Of a DNA stretch of 64,000 bases, positions 1-9,600 are shown piece after piece (position 1 is the first letter of the stretch; each line of letters begins with the position of its first letter). The translations under genes were made by a program, and so were the position numbers. The stretch comes from Halichoerus grypus (Eukaryota > Chordata > Mammalia > Carnivora > Phocidae): the NCBI RefSeq assembly GCF_964656455.1, contig NC_135719.1:5497163-5561162 (forward strand), written 5' to 3'. The notes under the pieces were generated by a model. It saw only the letters and a program-made list of their open reading frames with translations. It was not told the origin of the DNA and did not search any database.

Positions 1-46
1 CTGAGCCGAAGGCAGTTGCTTAACCAATTGAGCCACCCAGGCGCCC
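1..46 (-). mobile_element. Carnivore tRNA-Lys SINE, cut by window edge
   Basis: The reversed SINE head (GAGCCACCCAGGCGCCC) is visible; the rest lies left of the window. Confidence 0.9.
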
Positions 47-262
47 TGGCAATAAAGTATTTTTAAATTAAGGTACACTGTTTTCTTAAAGACCATGCTA
101 CTGCACACTTAATATACTACAGTACATGTTTGTAAACATAACATACACACTGGGAAACCAGAAGTTTCATTTGACCCGCTTTATTGTGATATTCCCTTTA
201 TTGTCGTGGTCTGGGACTGAACCCGCAATATTTTCGAGTTATGCCCGTAATCTCAAATGGCT
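47..262 (-). mobile_element. Tigger1 DNA transposon fragment
   Basis: It matches the remembered Tigger1 terminal region. Recognisable pieces are AATAAAGTATTTTTAAATTA, CTGGGAAACCA, CCGCTTTATTGTGATAT and GAACCCGCAATATTTTCGAG, read in reverse orientation. It is non-autonomous and old. Confidence 0.75.
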
Positions 263-330
263 TAGGGGAAAAAGTTACTGTACTTCCAACTTTTAAGTTT
301 CTGATTGTTTAAAAATATATATTGAGTTAA

Positions 331-515
331 GGGCCCCTGGGTGGCTCAGTCGGTTAGGTGTCCTACTCTCAGTTTTGGCTCGGGTCATGATCTCATGGGT
401 TGTGAGACTGAGCCCGGCCTCAGGCTCCCCTCTCATTGGGGAGTCAGCTTAGATATGCTCTCCCTCTGTCCCTTCTCCTGCTTGTGCTCTCTCTCTCTCA
501 AATAAAATCTTAAAT
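331..515 (+). mobile_element. Carnivore tRNA-Lys SINE, older subfamily
   Basis: Head CCTGGGTGGCTCAGTCGGTTA and a tail CTCTCAAATAAAATCTTA are visible. It is diverged in the middle. The next SINE inserted into its tail. Confidence 0.85.
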
Positions 516-714
516 ATTTTTTTTTTAAGATTTTATTTATTTATTTGACAGAGAGAGACACAGCGAGAGAAGGAACACAAGCAGGGGGAGTGGGAGAGGG
601 AGAAGCAGGCTTCCCACGGAGCAGGGAGCCTGATGTGGGGCTCGATCCCAGGACCCCGGGACCACGACCCGAGCTGAAGGCAGACGCTCAACAACTGAAC
701 TACCCAGGCGCCCC
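516..714 (-). mobile_element. Carnivore SINE nested in the tail of another SINE
   Basis: This is a full reversed copy, from the oligo-T/AAGATTTTATTTATTTATTT tail to CACCCAGGCGCCCC-type head. CTCTCAAATAAAATCTTA occurs on both sides (from about 494 and from about 714) as a target duplication. Confidence 0.92.
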
Positions 715-784
715 TCTCAAATAAAATCTTAAAAAAAAAACTTGAAAAAAAATTTTAAAGGCCTAATAGTGTGGCAAAAAGGGG

Positions 785-955
785 AATTATGGTCCTGATT
801 CTGTCACTGTTCCACCTGTTTGACCATTAACAAGTCTTCTCACCTCCCTGAGCTTCATATTTTGTCTCTGTAAAATGAGAACAATAGCCCGGCCCTGCGC
901 TACTGCCTTGTCTGGTTAGTATACAGAACAGATGAAGTAACTAACACCTGTGAAG
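785..955 (+). repeat. MIR element
   Basis: Diverged MIR core and 3' half: CACCTCCCTGAGCTTCATATT, TCTGTAAAATGAGAACAATAG, then a GAAGTAACTAACACCTGTGAA region. Confidence 0.65.
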
Positions 956-1067
956 AGGTTTTTTTGTACAACATCAAGCGCCCTGTGTGACAATTTACCC
1001 CTGCATTCTGTAAGTAACAGGATTTTCATTAAATGTCCTGAAACCTTAATTTTAAGCCACTTAAAAG

Positions 1068-1260
1068 CTGCAGATATATATATTTTATTTGATATTAAAT
1101 AGATATTATATATATATAAACTGCAGGTTTATCATATATACATTTATTAATAGTATAATAATAAATATACTATCTGTTAATATATAAAGTATATTACTAT
1201 GCTATTAATAAATTATTGATTTATTATCGTTTATATATAAGTATATATGTAAATATATGT
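1068..1260. repeat. AT-rich low-complexity tract
   Basis: It is rich in TATATA runs with little G or C. No coding content is seen; the ORF on its minus strand is judged a chance frame. Confidence 0.8.
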
Positions 1261-1539
1261 ATTCAAGTGTAAGGAATAAAGTTTTTAAAAGTCCTGTAAT
1301 CCTACCTCCCCGCAAATAATTTATTAAACTAAAACCAAAATTCTCCAAAACATACCACATCCTGGCCAGCCTTAAGAGGACTACACTGAACTTTGAACTT
1401 TGCTGATCCATTTACCCGGGACTATCCTGAAACTCGTTTCCTTTTAAAGTCGCCTTCTTGCGGCCCTTCACCATTTTTTCCTGCAGAAACTGCGCTGGGG
1501 TCTTCTTTGGGTAAATAACCACCGTGGTCTAGCACGAAA

Positions 1540-1860
1540 TGGCCTTTGACTTAATTTCCTCGCCAATAAGCCTCAGCGGCTCGGCGGCGACCAGAAACCC
1601 GTCACCTGCAGACCCCTGCGCACGGACGCCACCTAGCGGCCGGCCGCTCCTCCCAGACCCCGCCCACACAGGCCTCCGGGGGCGGGGCCGCCCCGCGGCC
1701 ACTTCCGAAGGCGCCCGGAAGTTCTTGTCACTTAGCAACCAAAGGACCCGGCGGCGTGATAGGGCTGAGGTCTGGGACGGCCTGCGGACGGCGACGAGTT
1801 TTCGGGGCGGTCTGGGGTGAGGGACGCGCAGTACCCCCACCGGCCCCGTCCTGTTGCTGC
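1540..1860 (+). promoter_or_regulatory. CpG-rich promoter with candidate noncoding first exon
   Basis: This CpG-dense island sits in otherwise AT-rich DNA. It has a CCAAT box (1563-1567), ETS-type GGAAGT cores in both orientations (1701-1706 and 1715-1722) and an RFX X-box-like GTCACTTAGCAAC (1727-1739). A consensus donor GGG|GTGAGG follows at 1817. The cleanest downstream acceptor on this strand is at 5186, before the Shisa-like ATG; UNC45A exon 2 (6857) is another candidate. I infer an upstream first exon for the Shisa-like gene and/or UNC45A, with HDDC3 lying antisense in the intron. The 93-codon ORF across the island is taken as chance. Confidence 0.55.
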
Positions 1861-2160
1861 TGGTATGCAGGTGGCATTCCTTTCCAAAACATCTGTCATC
1901 CCGTCCAACTTTCTTAAAGAGGAAGACTACCATTTCTTGAACACCTATGTGTCAGGCTCCGTCTGAGACGGGACCTAGTCTCACCCTAGTAATCACACAG
2001 CCTATTTCACTGATAAGGAAGCCAGGCTCGGGGCGGGGGCCGGGGGGGTGGGTCCGAGGCCCTCAACGTGAGCGACCTGTCCCTGGGGGCACGCAGTCGG
2101 TACCCTGCCCTGCCTACCTGCTCCCCACTTGGCAGGCTGAGGAAGGAGCAGCAAGAACTT
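1861..2160. other. Spacer between CpG island and HDDC3 3' end
   Basis: Ordinary mixed-composition DNA. I see no gene, repeat head or clear motif beyond the island's downstream shore. Confidence 0.5.
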
Positions 2161-2179
2161 AAAGCTTTACCCAAAATGC

Positions 2180-2185
2180 TTTATT
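2180..2185 (-). terminator. HDDC3 poly(A) signal
   Basis: An AATAAA hexamer on the minus strand (TTTATT on +) lies about 335 bases past the HDDC3 stop codon. This suggests a short 3' UTR ending near 2160. Confidence 0.7.
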
Positions 2186-2520
2186 TTTCCATAATGACTT
2201 ATGAAATAGTGTTTCCAGAATGCCCGAGTCCCCGAGGGGCCAGAGTTCACTCATACAGAATAGCAAACAGACCCAAGGCCTGGAGAAAGGGCAGTAAGTG
2301 CATTAGGATTGGACGGGCTGCCTCTGATTTCCACAATCCAGGGCTCAGCTTAGTCGGCAGGACACATTCAGAGTGAGAAGAGACAAGTATTTTTTGGCCT
2401 CTCGTATCTGGGCTGAACCAGTCAGGGAGGGAGATGGAGAGGCAAGGAAAGGCTGGAATAGGAATCCTTTCTGGCCTGGCCAAGGCTGGAGTCTGGGCCC
2501 CTGATGGCTCCAAGCAGGGC

Positions 2521-3778
2521 TCAGAGTGTCAGCCCCCGCTCCTTAAACAGCTGCTTTAGAGCCTCTTCCAGCTGTCGGTTTGTTCCCTGGAGCCCCTTCA
2601 CCACTTGCGCTGCCCACTCGAAGTATTCCTGGACTCTATGTTCAGACCATCCTGCATGAGAATGGACAGAAAACTGCTCACATGGCATCCAGGACAGCAT
2701 TGTACTTTGCCCACTTCTGCCCACTTCCTGGAGGGCGTGGTGCAGGGCCACGAGATGTTCCCGATGGGATTTGTCCTGAGAACGTCCCCTTGGCCCAGTT
2801 ACTGCACTTGTACGGTGTGAAAGATCAGAGTGGTCTAGTAGGATTAGCTGGGGGAATCAACAAGAAGGCCCACGCTCTTTTTTTTTCCACTGGAACTGAC
2901 CAACCTGTGTCCCCAGAAGGAGGACATCCCGCCCCTTTCCCTCAGAGCAGGTGTGGGGGGCGCGTACCCTCTGGGGTGCAGCGATTCAGGTCCCTCAGAT
3001 TGTACAGCTTGTCTGCCAGCTTCACCAGTTTGGCCCCAGGGCTGCTGTGGGGTGCCCGCTCCACCTGCAGCCGCTTTCTCTCCAGCTTGGGCAGAGTCTT
3101 GTCATCTGTTACTTCCTCCACCAGACGCCGCACCTGAGCGCCAAAGTGCAGCTCCACCTCATCCAAGGTGGTGTCTGTGTCCTCCACTGTGTCATGGAGC
3201 AGGGCTGCCTGGGGACAGGCTTCCCCTTAGCCCTGTGACTCCAGGCAAGGGGTGCCCAGGGCCGAATGCGGTCCCTGATCCCCACCCTAGCCTCCTAGGG
3301 GAGAACGAGGGGAGTTACCTGTAACACCACAATGTCAGTGATGCCCGCCTCATGGGTCAGGATCCGAGCCACACCTGACGGGGCAAAGCAGGAAGTCAGA
3401 CCTGAGGGAGTCCCAGGCTGCGTGCTGCGGCTTTTGCAGAGCCAGATGTGGCCTCTCACTAGCCACATGGCCTTTACTCTCTTTGGGTGTCAACTGTGCA
3501 GAGGAACAGTCACGCCTACCGCCCCGGGTTGTTGTGAGACTTACACACGGAAAGTGCCCGGCACAAAGCCTGGTACAGAGTAGGTGCTCAATGAGGCGTC
3601 GGCCCTCCGCCCGCGTCCCCTTCCCGGTCCCCACCCGCTAGACACCGCTGCGGTCGCTCCGCCCACCGATAGGGTGGTTGACGTAGGGGGTCCCTTCGGG
3701 GTCCTTTCGCCGCTGCAGTCGGTGCTTGCGAGCCGCGAAGTCCGCAGCCTCCACCAGCTGCGCGGCCTCGGAGCCCAT
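2521..3778 (-). CDS. HDDC3: HDDC3 / MESH1, metazoan SpoT-like (p)ppGpp and NADPH hydrolase
   Basis: Four coding exons on the minus strand: 3667-3778, 3319-3374, 2968-3208 and 2521-2651. Phases match at every junction and the product is 179 aa, the length of human HDDC3. The start at 3778 gives the expected N-terminus MGSEAAQL. This is an HD-domain Mn2+ phosphohydrolase that removes the 3' pyrophosphate of ppGpp and, in animals, the 2' phosphate of NADPH. The metal ligands His35 (in NHPI), His61-Asp62 (in LLHDTVED) and Asp122 (in KLADKLYN) are all present, as is the Glu65-Asp66 pair, so the enzyme looks active. There is no signal peptide or membrane segment. It is transcribed away from the Shisa-like gene and UNC45A. 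Exon 4 ends in GLTL where human has GLTI. The family and exon structure are near certain. Confidence 0.97.
3440..3592 (+). repeat. MIR element in HDDC3 intron 1
   Basis: Shows the MIR 3' half: GCCACATGGCCTTTACTCTC, GTTGTTGTGAGACTTACAC, then CCGGCACAAAGCCTGGTACA. Confidence 0.75.
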
Positions 3779-3930
3779 TGCGCGGGTGGGGCGGCCGACT
3801 GACGTCCCGGGAGCCCCTGGAGCACAGATGGGGCGTCCGTAGCGCCCCCTGGCTCCGCGGAGGCCGGTGACTGGGGAGTCTGACGCACGCAGGTTTCTCT
3901 GGAGCTGACGTCCTGGCGGAGACGGCAACT
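3779..3930 (-). promoter_or_regulatory. HDDC3 promoter with two CRE-like sites
   Basis: This GC-rich stretch just upstream of the HDDC3 start has two TGACGTC half-palindromes, at 3800-3806 and 3906-3912. They are the core of ATF/CREB sites. No TATA box is visible. The first site is only 22 bases from the ATG, so the 5' UTR is either very short or contains it. Confidence 0.55.
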
Positions 3931-5186
3931 GGTGTGGGGAGCTGCCCTCAGCATCGCAGCCCCTGGTTCACGCTCTGCTGGGGGTGCAAGAAGGACCTGC
4001 CTCCCTGGGAACCCACAATCTCGGGGAAGGAGGAAGACAGTGTTCTCACAGTGTGCTGGATTCAGGGCAGGAAGACACAGGGGACCGTGGTACTTTGGAG
4101 GAAGGGCAATTCACCTAGCCTCCCGGGGTCAAAGACAACCTCTTCCAGGAGGATCCTCTCCTCCCATGAAAAGACAATCTTCAGTGTCAATGCTCTGAAA
4201 ATTCTCAAAGTGTTCTAAAAATGGTTTTCCCTGCAGGGAGGGACTGGTTGGAATGGGCATGGGAGCCTCACCTTTGGGCCCAGAAGACCCTACGGCCTGA
4301 CCTTCTGGAAATTGGAGCTTACACTAGAAGCCTGCCTAATTGCTTCAGGTTTAGACTCCCAGGCGGCAGTGATGTTTCTGCAAGAACTGTCTTCTTTGTT
4401 CTCAGGTGCTGCATTTCTTTCTTGTACCATAAGTGTTCCTGCTTCAGTCCCCAGACACCTGCTGTGGGCCCCTCAGATGATAACTGTTGTCATGCTGTTC
4501 TGGGAGCATGGCACTGTAAGGTCTCCATAGACTAGAATAACAACACTACTGGCTGGTGGCCTTGGGCCTTCTAGAGAAATTCCCTGTCTCGGCAGATGGC
4601 ATCTATGAGATTTAAGGGGTAAGAGAGACCTGGAGACCCTGGAAGAGCTTTTCCTGTGAACTGGTTTGCAAAGTATAGTACTCCAATCAGACTGATAGCT
4701 TTTGTTTTGGCTGGTAGCTGGGGCAGACAAGGGCTCAAGGGAAAAGTTAATGGAAGGACTTGCCCTTGTTTTTCAGCTAGTCTTAGTGGTTGCCATGATT
4801 CAGAAGTTAGGGAGGGAAGCTCCAAACGCTGTAACTGAGGTCCCTGGGGCCTGGAATGGAACGACCAGAATTCCCAGGGCTTACACAGCAGCCTGGAAAT
4901 TGGAGTGGGTAGAGAGAAATATACCTGGCTCTAAATGCTTGTCTGTTCTTCAGCCTAATGCCTCAACTTCTCTCTCATGCCTTTCTGCCCTCTAGTCTGC
5001 TGAACCTTTTCCCCTTCAGCTCAGAAAACCTTAGGCAGCTGGGAGACACAGTCCCCACGTTTTCCAACAGAAGATAGAAACTTGGTCACTTTCATCTCTC
5101 TCCAGAGGTCTGTGATAGAAGCTTCAGGTTTGTGTTACTGGCGCCCAGAGGCCGTGCGGTTTTGATTATTTCCCTCCTGTCTGCAG
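3931..5186. other. Spacer between HDDC3 promoter and Shisa-like coding exon
   Basis: About 1.25 kb without a recognisable gene or full-length repeat. It ends in the pyrimidine-rich acceptor at 5186 and is probably intronic for transcripts from the 1540-1860 promoter. The open frames here are short and lack family features. Confidence 0.5.
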
Positions 5187-5250
5187 CCATGGCTTAGAAA
5201 GAGAGATGTTGGGGTTCCTAAGACCAGCGCTGAGGTGGAGGTGACCTCTC
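5187..5250 (+). promoter_or_regulatory. 5' UTR of the Shisa-like gene with two upstream ORFs
   Basis: A pyrimidine tract ending CTGCAG at 5186 makes a good acceptor, so the coding exon probably begins at 5187. Two upstream ATGs follow. ATG-GCT-TAG (5189-5197) is a minimal two-codon uORF. The ORF at 5206-5244 has 12 codons and stops six bases before the main ATG. Both would be expected to limit translation of the main frame. Confidence 0.5.
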
Positions 5251-6417
5251 ATGGGCTTTCAGAGGAGGCTGGGCCTTTTGCTGACTGGCCTGACCGTGGG
5301 GCCGCTGCTGCTCTTCAGCTGGGTGCCGCTTGCTCAGCCGACCTCTCTCTCAGGTACACCTCCTCTGCGCGCACCCCTCTCCAGGCCCCTGCAATCACTG
5401 CAGGGTATGAGCTGCTCTGGGCAGCCGGTGGGGGCGGGGAAGGGAGCCTGCCCTTTTAATAATGGCTGATCATTTTCACTCTCCAGAAGGGTTGGAGTTG
5501 GGTGTGGGCAGGCCATTCTTGCCTGTCTCCAGCCCCTTTGCTCCTCCCTTCAGCATTGGCCCACCACCCCGACTTGTGCCAGACCACCTGGGACGCTGAT
5601 GGCCGCTACTACCCCGGTTTTTTCTGTCCTCGGCTCTCTGATACCCCGGAGGAAGCCTACTGCTGCCACCTGCAGGCTGCAGGGGGCTCCTGCTGCACCC
5701 GGGCTGAATTTGAGGCCTTGTACCAGGTCAACCTGTCCGCCCTTCCGCCCCCACCCATCCTCAGGTGAGAACTCCAAGCCCCAGAGCCACTGGGACACTG
5801 GCAAGGGGTTCCAGCATCCGGAGTTCTGTTTTTAAATTCTGGGGCGGGAGGCTCGTAACATACAGAAGAGGGGAGGGGCCGACTTCAAACAGAAAATCGC
5901 GTGAATACATAATGACGGTTATGCGAAAGGAAGCTCAGGGGGCTGTGTAAGCGGGTAACAGGGAGCCATTGCATGCAATGCGGGACTGGGGTGAGGTGGG
6001 ACGGGTGTCTTGTAGTGGATTACAGCCATTATAGTCGGGGTTTTCAAAACTGAATCTGTCCATGGATGGCTTCACGGCACCTGTGAGCCCCCTGAATTTC
6101 TATTTACGAATTCTACATTTATCCGGGGAGAGGGGTGTCCCGAGCTTTCTCCGGACCCTCAGGGGCTCTGTAACCGACAGGCTGCAGCAGGAGGCGCGCG
6201 GCTGGGGCCAGCACCCTAATACTCTCCCCTCTCCTACAGGGGCCGGGGCCCGCTCCTAGCCCTGGGCCTCTATACCCTGCTGCTCGTGGCCCTGATGACC
6301 GCCGACCTCGTACACTTCTGCCGCGGTCGGGGCGCTGGCCGGCGCCGGGGCCCCCGCCGGCCTCCCTCTGGGTCCTCCGCCGCGCGCCCCCTGCAGGTCC
6401 CGGTGGGAACAGACTAG
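5251..6417 (+). CDS. Shisa-like six-cysteine single-pass membrane protein
   Basis: Three exons, 5251-5353, 5554-5764 and 6240-6417, join in phase to 163 aa. The start at 5251 opens a signal peptide: RR at residues 5-6, then a leucine-rich core to about residue 26. The ectodomain has six cysteines (43, 59, 71, 72, 81, 82), including FFCP, YCC and a second CC pair. This resembles the cysteine pattern of Shisa-type (STMC6) membrane adaptors. There is an NLS glycosylation sequon at Asn94, a PPPP stretch, one membrane helix at about 109-128, then a short Arg/Pro-rich tail ending VPVGTD. A type I protein is expected in the secretory pathway or plasma membrane, where relatives act as adaptors for receptor trafficking. 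I cannot name an ortholog and no substrate is known. The stop is 207 bases before the UNC45A ATG with no AATAAA between. Weak points are the poor Kozak context (C at -3) and hand-predicted splicing. Confidence 0.82.
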
Positions 6418-6624
6418 GCGCGCCCACGGCCTGTCTGCACCGCGGACCCGAGCCCCGCCCACCAGAGCCCCGCCCACCGGCGCGCTCTCGCCTTGGCCCC
6501 GCCCCTCCCCTGCCTCCGCCTCTAACGCAAGACCGGGGCGGGGCAGCAGACGCCAGATTCCTGAGCCTGGTCCCACTCCGCCCCAGAGACTGCGCCTGCG
6601 CGCGCCCTGGACTCCTGCTCCGCG
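6418..6624 (+). promoter_or_regulatory. UNC45A proximal GC-box promoter
   Basis: This TATA-less GC-rich interval has repeated CCCCGCCC Sp1/KLF boxes at 6453-6460, 6468-6475 and 6497-6504. An NRF1-like TGCGCCTGCGCGC lies at 6591-6603. It fills the whole gap between the Shisa-like stop and the UNC45A start. It may therefore act both as a promoter and as the 3' UTR of the upstream gene. Confidence 0.6.
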
Positions 6625-9600
6625 ATGACTGTGAGTGGTCCAAGCACCCCCAAGCCCCCGCCGGTCGCCCCCGGGGTGCGTACCCATCCTCCCGCTCCAT
6701 CACCACTTCCCACCTGCTCTGACCATTCCCCGGCCTCCTTCTCCCCCAGTCTTGGCCCTCCACGGGACTTGCCCCTGACCCCCGGTCTCCTTTCTCCCAC
6801 CTCCCCCGGCCCTGGCCTGAGCCCACCCCCGACGTTTCCACCCATTCCCTCCACAGGCCAGCGCGGCGGAGCAGCTGCGGAAGGAGGGCAACGAGCTGTT
6901 CAAATGCGGGGACTACGAGGGCGCCCTGACGGCCTACACTCAGGCCCTGGGTCTGGGTGCTACGCCCCAGGACCAGGCCATTCTGCACCGAAACCGGGCC
7001 GCCTGCCACCTCAAGCTGGTGAGGGAGCCGGCTGCTCTTCTTCTGCCCTCCCTGGGCCCGGTTTGCCCAGCTCGCTGTTGTTTGGGTTCCGACTGGGCAT
7101 TCACCTTCCCAGGCCACCTGCGCTTACTTGTCTGATGTCTTTTGGGCCTCGGGGTGGTGGGGCATCTAGTGGCTCTAGAGCACAGCCCTGCTGCCCAGCT
7201 AGTGCCCTGAAAGGGAGACGACCAGCCTCTCAAGCTCCTGTTCCTTTTCTTAACAGGAAGATTACGACAAAGCAGAAACCGAGGCATCCAAAGGTAGGGG
7301 ACTGTGGGCTGGGGTGCAGAGCTGTGGGGCTTCTAATGGTGGGCAAGGACTCTGGGGCCACTGCACCTTCACATTTTCCTTTCCCTTTGGCCCCAGAAAC
7401 ACCTCTGCCTTCTTTCTTTCCCACTTCCTCGGGCATTTCCTTCTCTGCAGCTACCCTCACCTTTCTGAGGCTGGAATACTGAGCCCCACATCTGTCCCCC
7501 CACCTTCCTCGGGCCCTCAAGACCTTTCCCTACTGCTCTTGCCTGGAGACAGTGGCCTCATGGGTGCTGACAGAGCTCCCGTTTGTGCTCAGCCATTGAA
7601 AAGGACGGAGGAGATGTCAAAGCACTTTACCGGCGCAGCCAAGCCCTAGAGAAGTTGGGCCGCCTTGACCAGGCTGTCCTCGACCTGCAGAGATGTGTGA
7701 GCCTGGAGCCCAAGAACAAAGTTTTCCAGGAGGCCCTGAGGAACATCGGGGGCCAGATTCAGGAGAAGGTACATGAATGACTGAGAGAGAGGCAGAGAGA
7801 GAGAGGCATTGACAGGTGGTAAAGGGAGACTGGTAAATGGATCTGGGCAAAGGATGTAAACACAGGAGATGCTGACGGCAAACAAGCTTATGGAATAATG
7901 CTCAGCCTTGCTAGTGGTTAGGGAGAAGCAAATGGAAATAACAGCAAGGTGCTGTCTTTTCGGTGGTCTGTTTGGCAAACTTTTAAAGTATATACATTTT
8001 GCTAGAAGGGAGGCAGACGCTTAAGTGGTGGGCTTGCTCATGACTGCCGGAGTTGGTATATATTGGCACAGCTCCTTCGGGGAGTGCCTGAACATAGCTC
8101 TTAAAATTTTAAATGAGCGTACCCTATGATCCAGTATGTTTACCTGCTGTCTTCCTTGGAGAAGCCTTGCCCATGTACACGAGCAGGCGTGTGTGTTTAT
8201 TTCAGCCTTGTTTGTTGTAATGAAAAATTGGAGCTTGGCTAACTGCCCAGCAATAGGGGAATGGCTAAATAAGTGGGGTGCTGCCCTTACTGTGGACTCC
8301 TATATCATAGTTGCCAAGAATAGGTAGATTTACGTGTATAGATGTGGAAAGAAAATACTTCTTTTTTTTGTTTGTTTTTAAAGACTGTATTTATTTATTT
8401 GACAGAGAGATAGAGCACAAGTAGGCAGAGTGGCAGGCAGAGGGAGAGGGAGAAGCCGGCTCTCCACAGAGCAGGGAGCCCGATGCGGGGCTCGATCCCA
8501 GGACCCTGGGATCATGACCTGAGCCGAAGGCAGACGCTTAACCAACTGAGCCACCCAGGCACCCCAGAAAGAGAATACTTCTTAAATGAAAAAAAGCCAA
8601 GTATGCTGTAACACACATAGTATGATACCGTTTATGTTGAAACAGTACCCCACGTACACCCTCAAAAGTACTGTGTTTCTTCTGTGGGCCCACTGGGGTG
8701 TATAAATCTGAAGAAAAATATTTTCAGAGATATGCGTCAAAATGATAACAGCATGACCCTTGGGGAAAGGAGTGGGATTGATAGAGTTTTTCAAAGAGAT
8801 TTTGCTTCATCCATTAACTTCATGATACAGAAAGAGACATTCTTGGTAGAGTACATATGTTAAACGTTACTTTAGGAGAAAAGGACCTAAAGCCCATCGT
8901 GAACCACAAGCAAGCTTGAATTAAGCAGATCATGTGATGTTACAATGCTGTCACAGTGAGAGCACGTAATACGCTGGCAAACACCTTACTGAAAGGTTGA
9001 GACTTGGGAAAGCAGGTCGTTTCTTCCTCCATGCCAGCTCTGTTCGGTCAGCAGGAGCTGCCTGAGCCCTGTGTTGAGATGGATGAGGAAGCAGGTTGGT
9101 GGGCCTGGCAGAACGTTCCGTGCATGACTGATTGGTCATGTCCGCCATGGATGCAAAGGGGGAAGCGGGGAGTGGCACACGTGCTAGGTACGTGCCACCA
9201 TCCATGCCCTGGGCCGTGGGGCGGGAGAGGGCCTGTGATGATCTTGCTCCATCAGATGATTTTTAAAAGTTGTCAGAAAGAGAATTCTGGAGTCCCAGGG
9301 AGCGTTTGCAGCTACCTCGTGGCCCGCTGACTCCCTTGCTGCAGGTGTTAATGCTGGGTTGAGTGTCACGGGCAGAGCACCCACGCTGCCACAACATGGA
9401 GGGCACCTCCGGGCGGGGGTGGCCCCGCGGCTCACGGGCTGCCTTCCCTTCAGCCCTGGCGCCGCCCCTGCCGCCTGAGCGGGAAGTAGCTCAGAAGGGA
9501 AAACAGGCGCGGGACGTTTGGGTGAAGCGGCCAGGAGAGTCTCTTCGTGCCCAGGTGGCATGGTGCGGGCCCGAAGCCCAGGTGTCCTGGCTGTGCCTCC

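Noticed and set aside
1539..1820. 93-codon ORF in the CpG island
   Set aside because: It is explained by stop-poor GC-rich promoter DNA; the ATG has no conserved peptide features.
6119..7117. 332-codon ORF on the minus strand
   Set aside because: It overlaps the Shisa-like last exon, the UNC45A promoter and UNC45A exons 1-2 in antisense. It has low complexity and no domain.
7593..7768. Candidate independent short gene starting [18 protein letters not shown]
   Set aside because: It is UNC45A exon 4 (TPR), in phase with exons 3 and 5.
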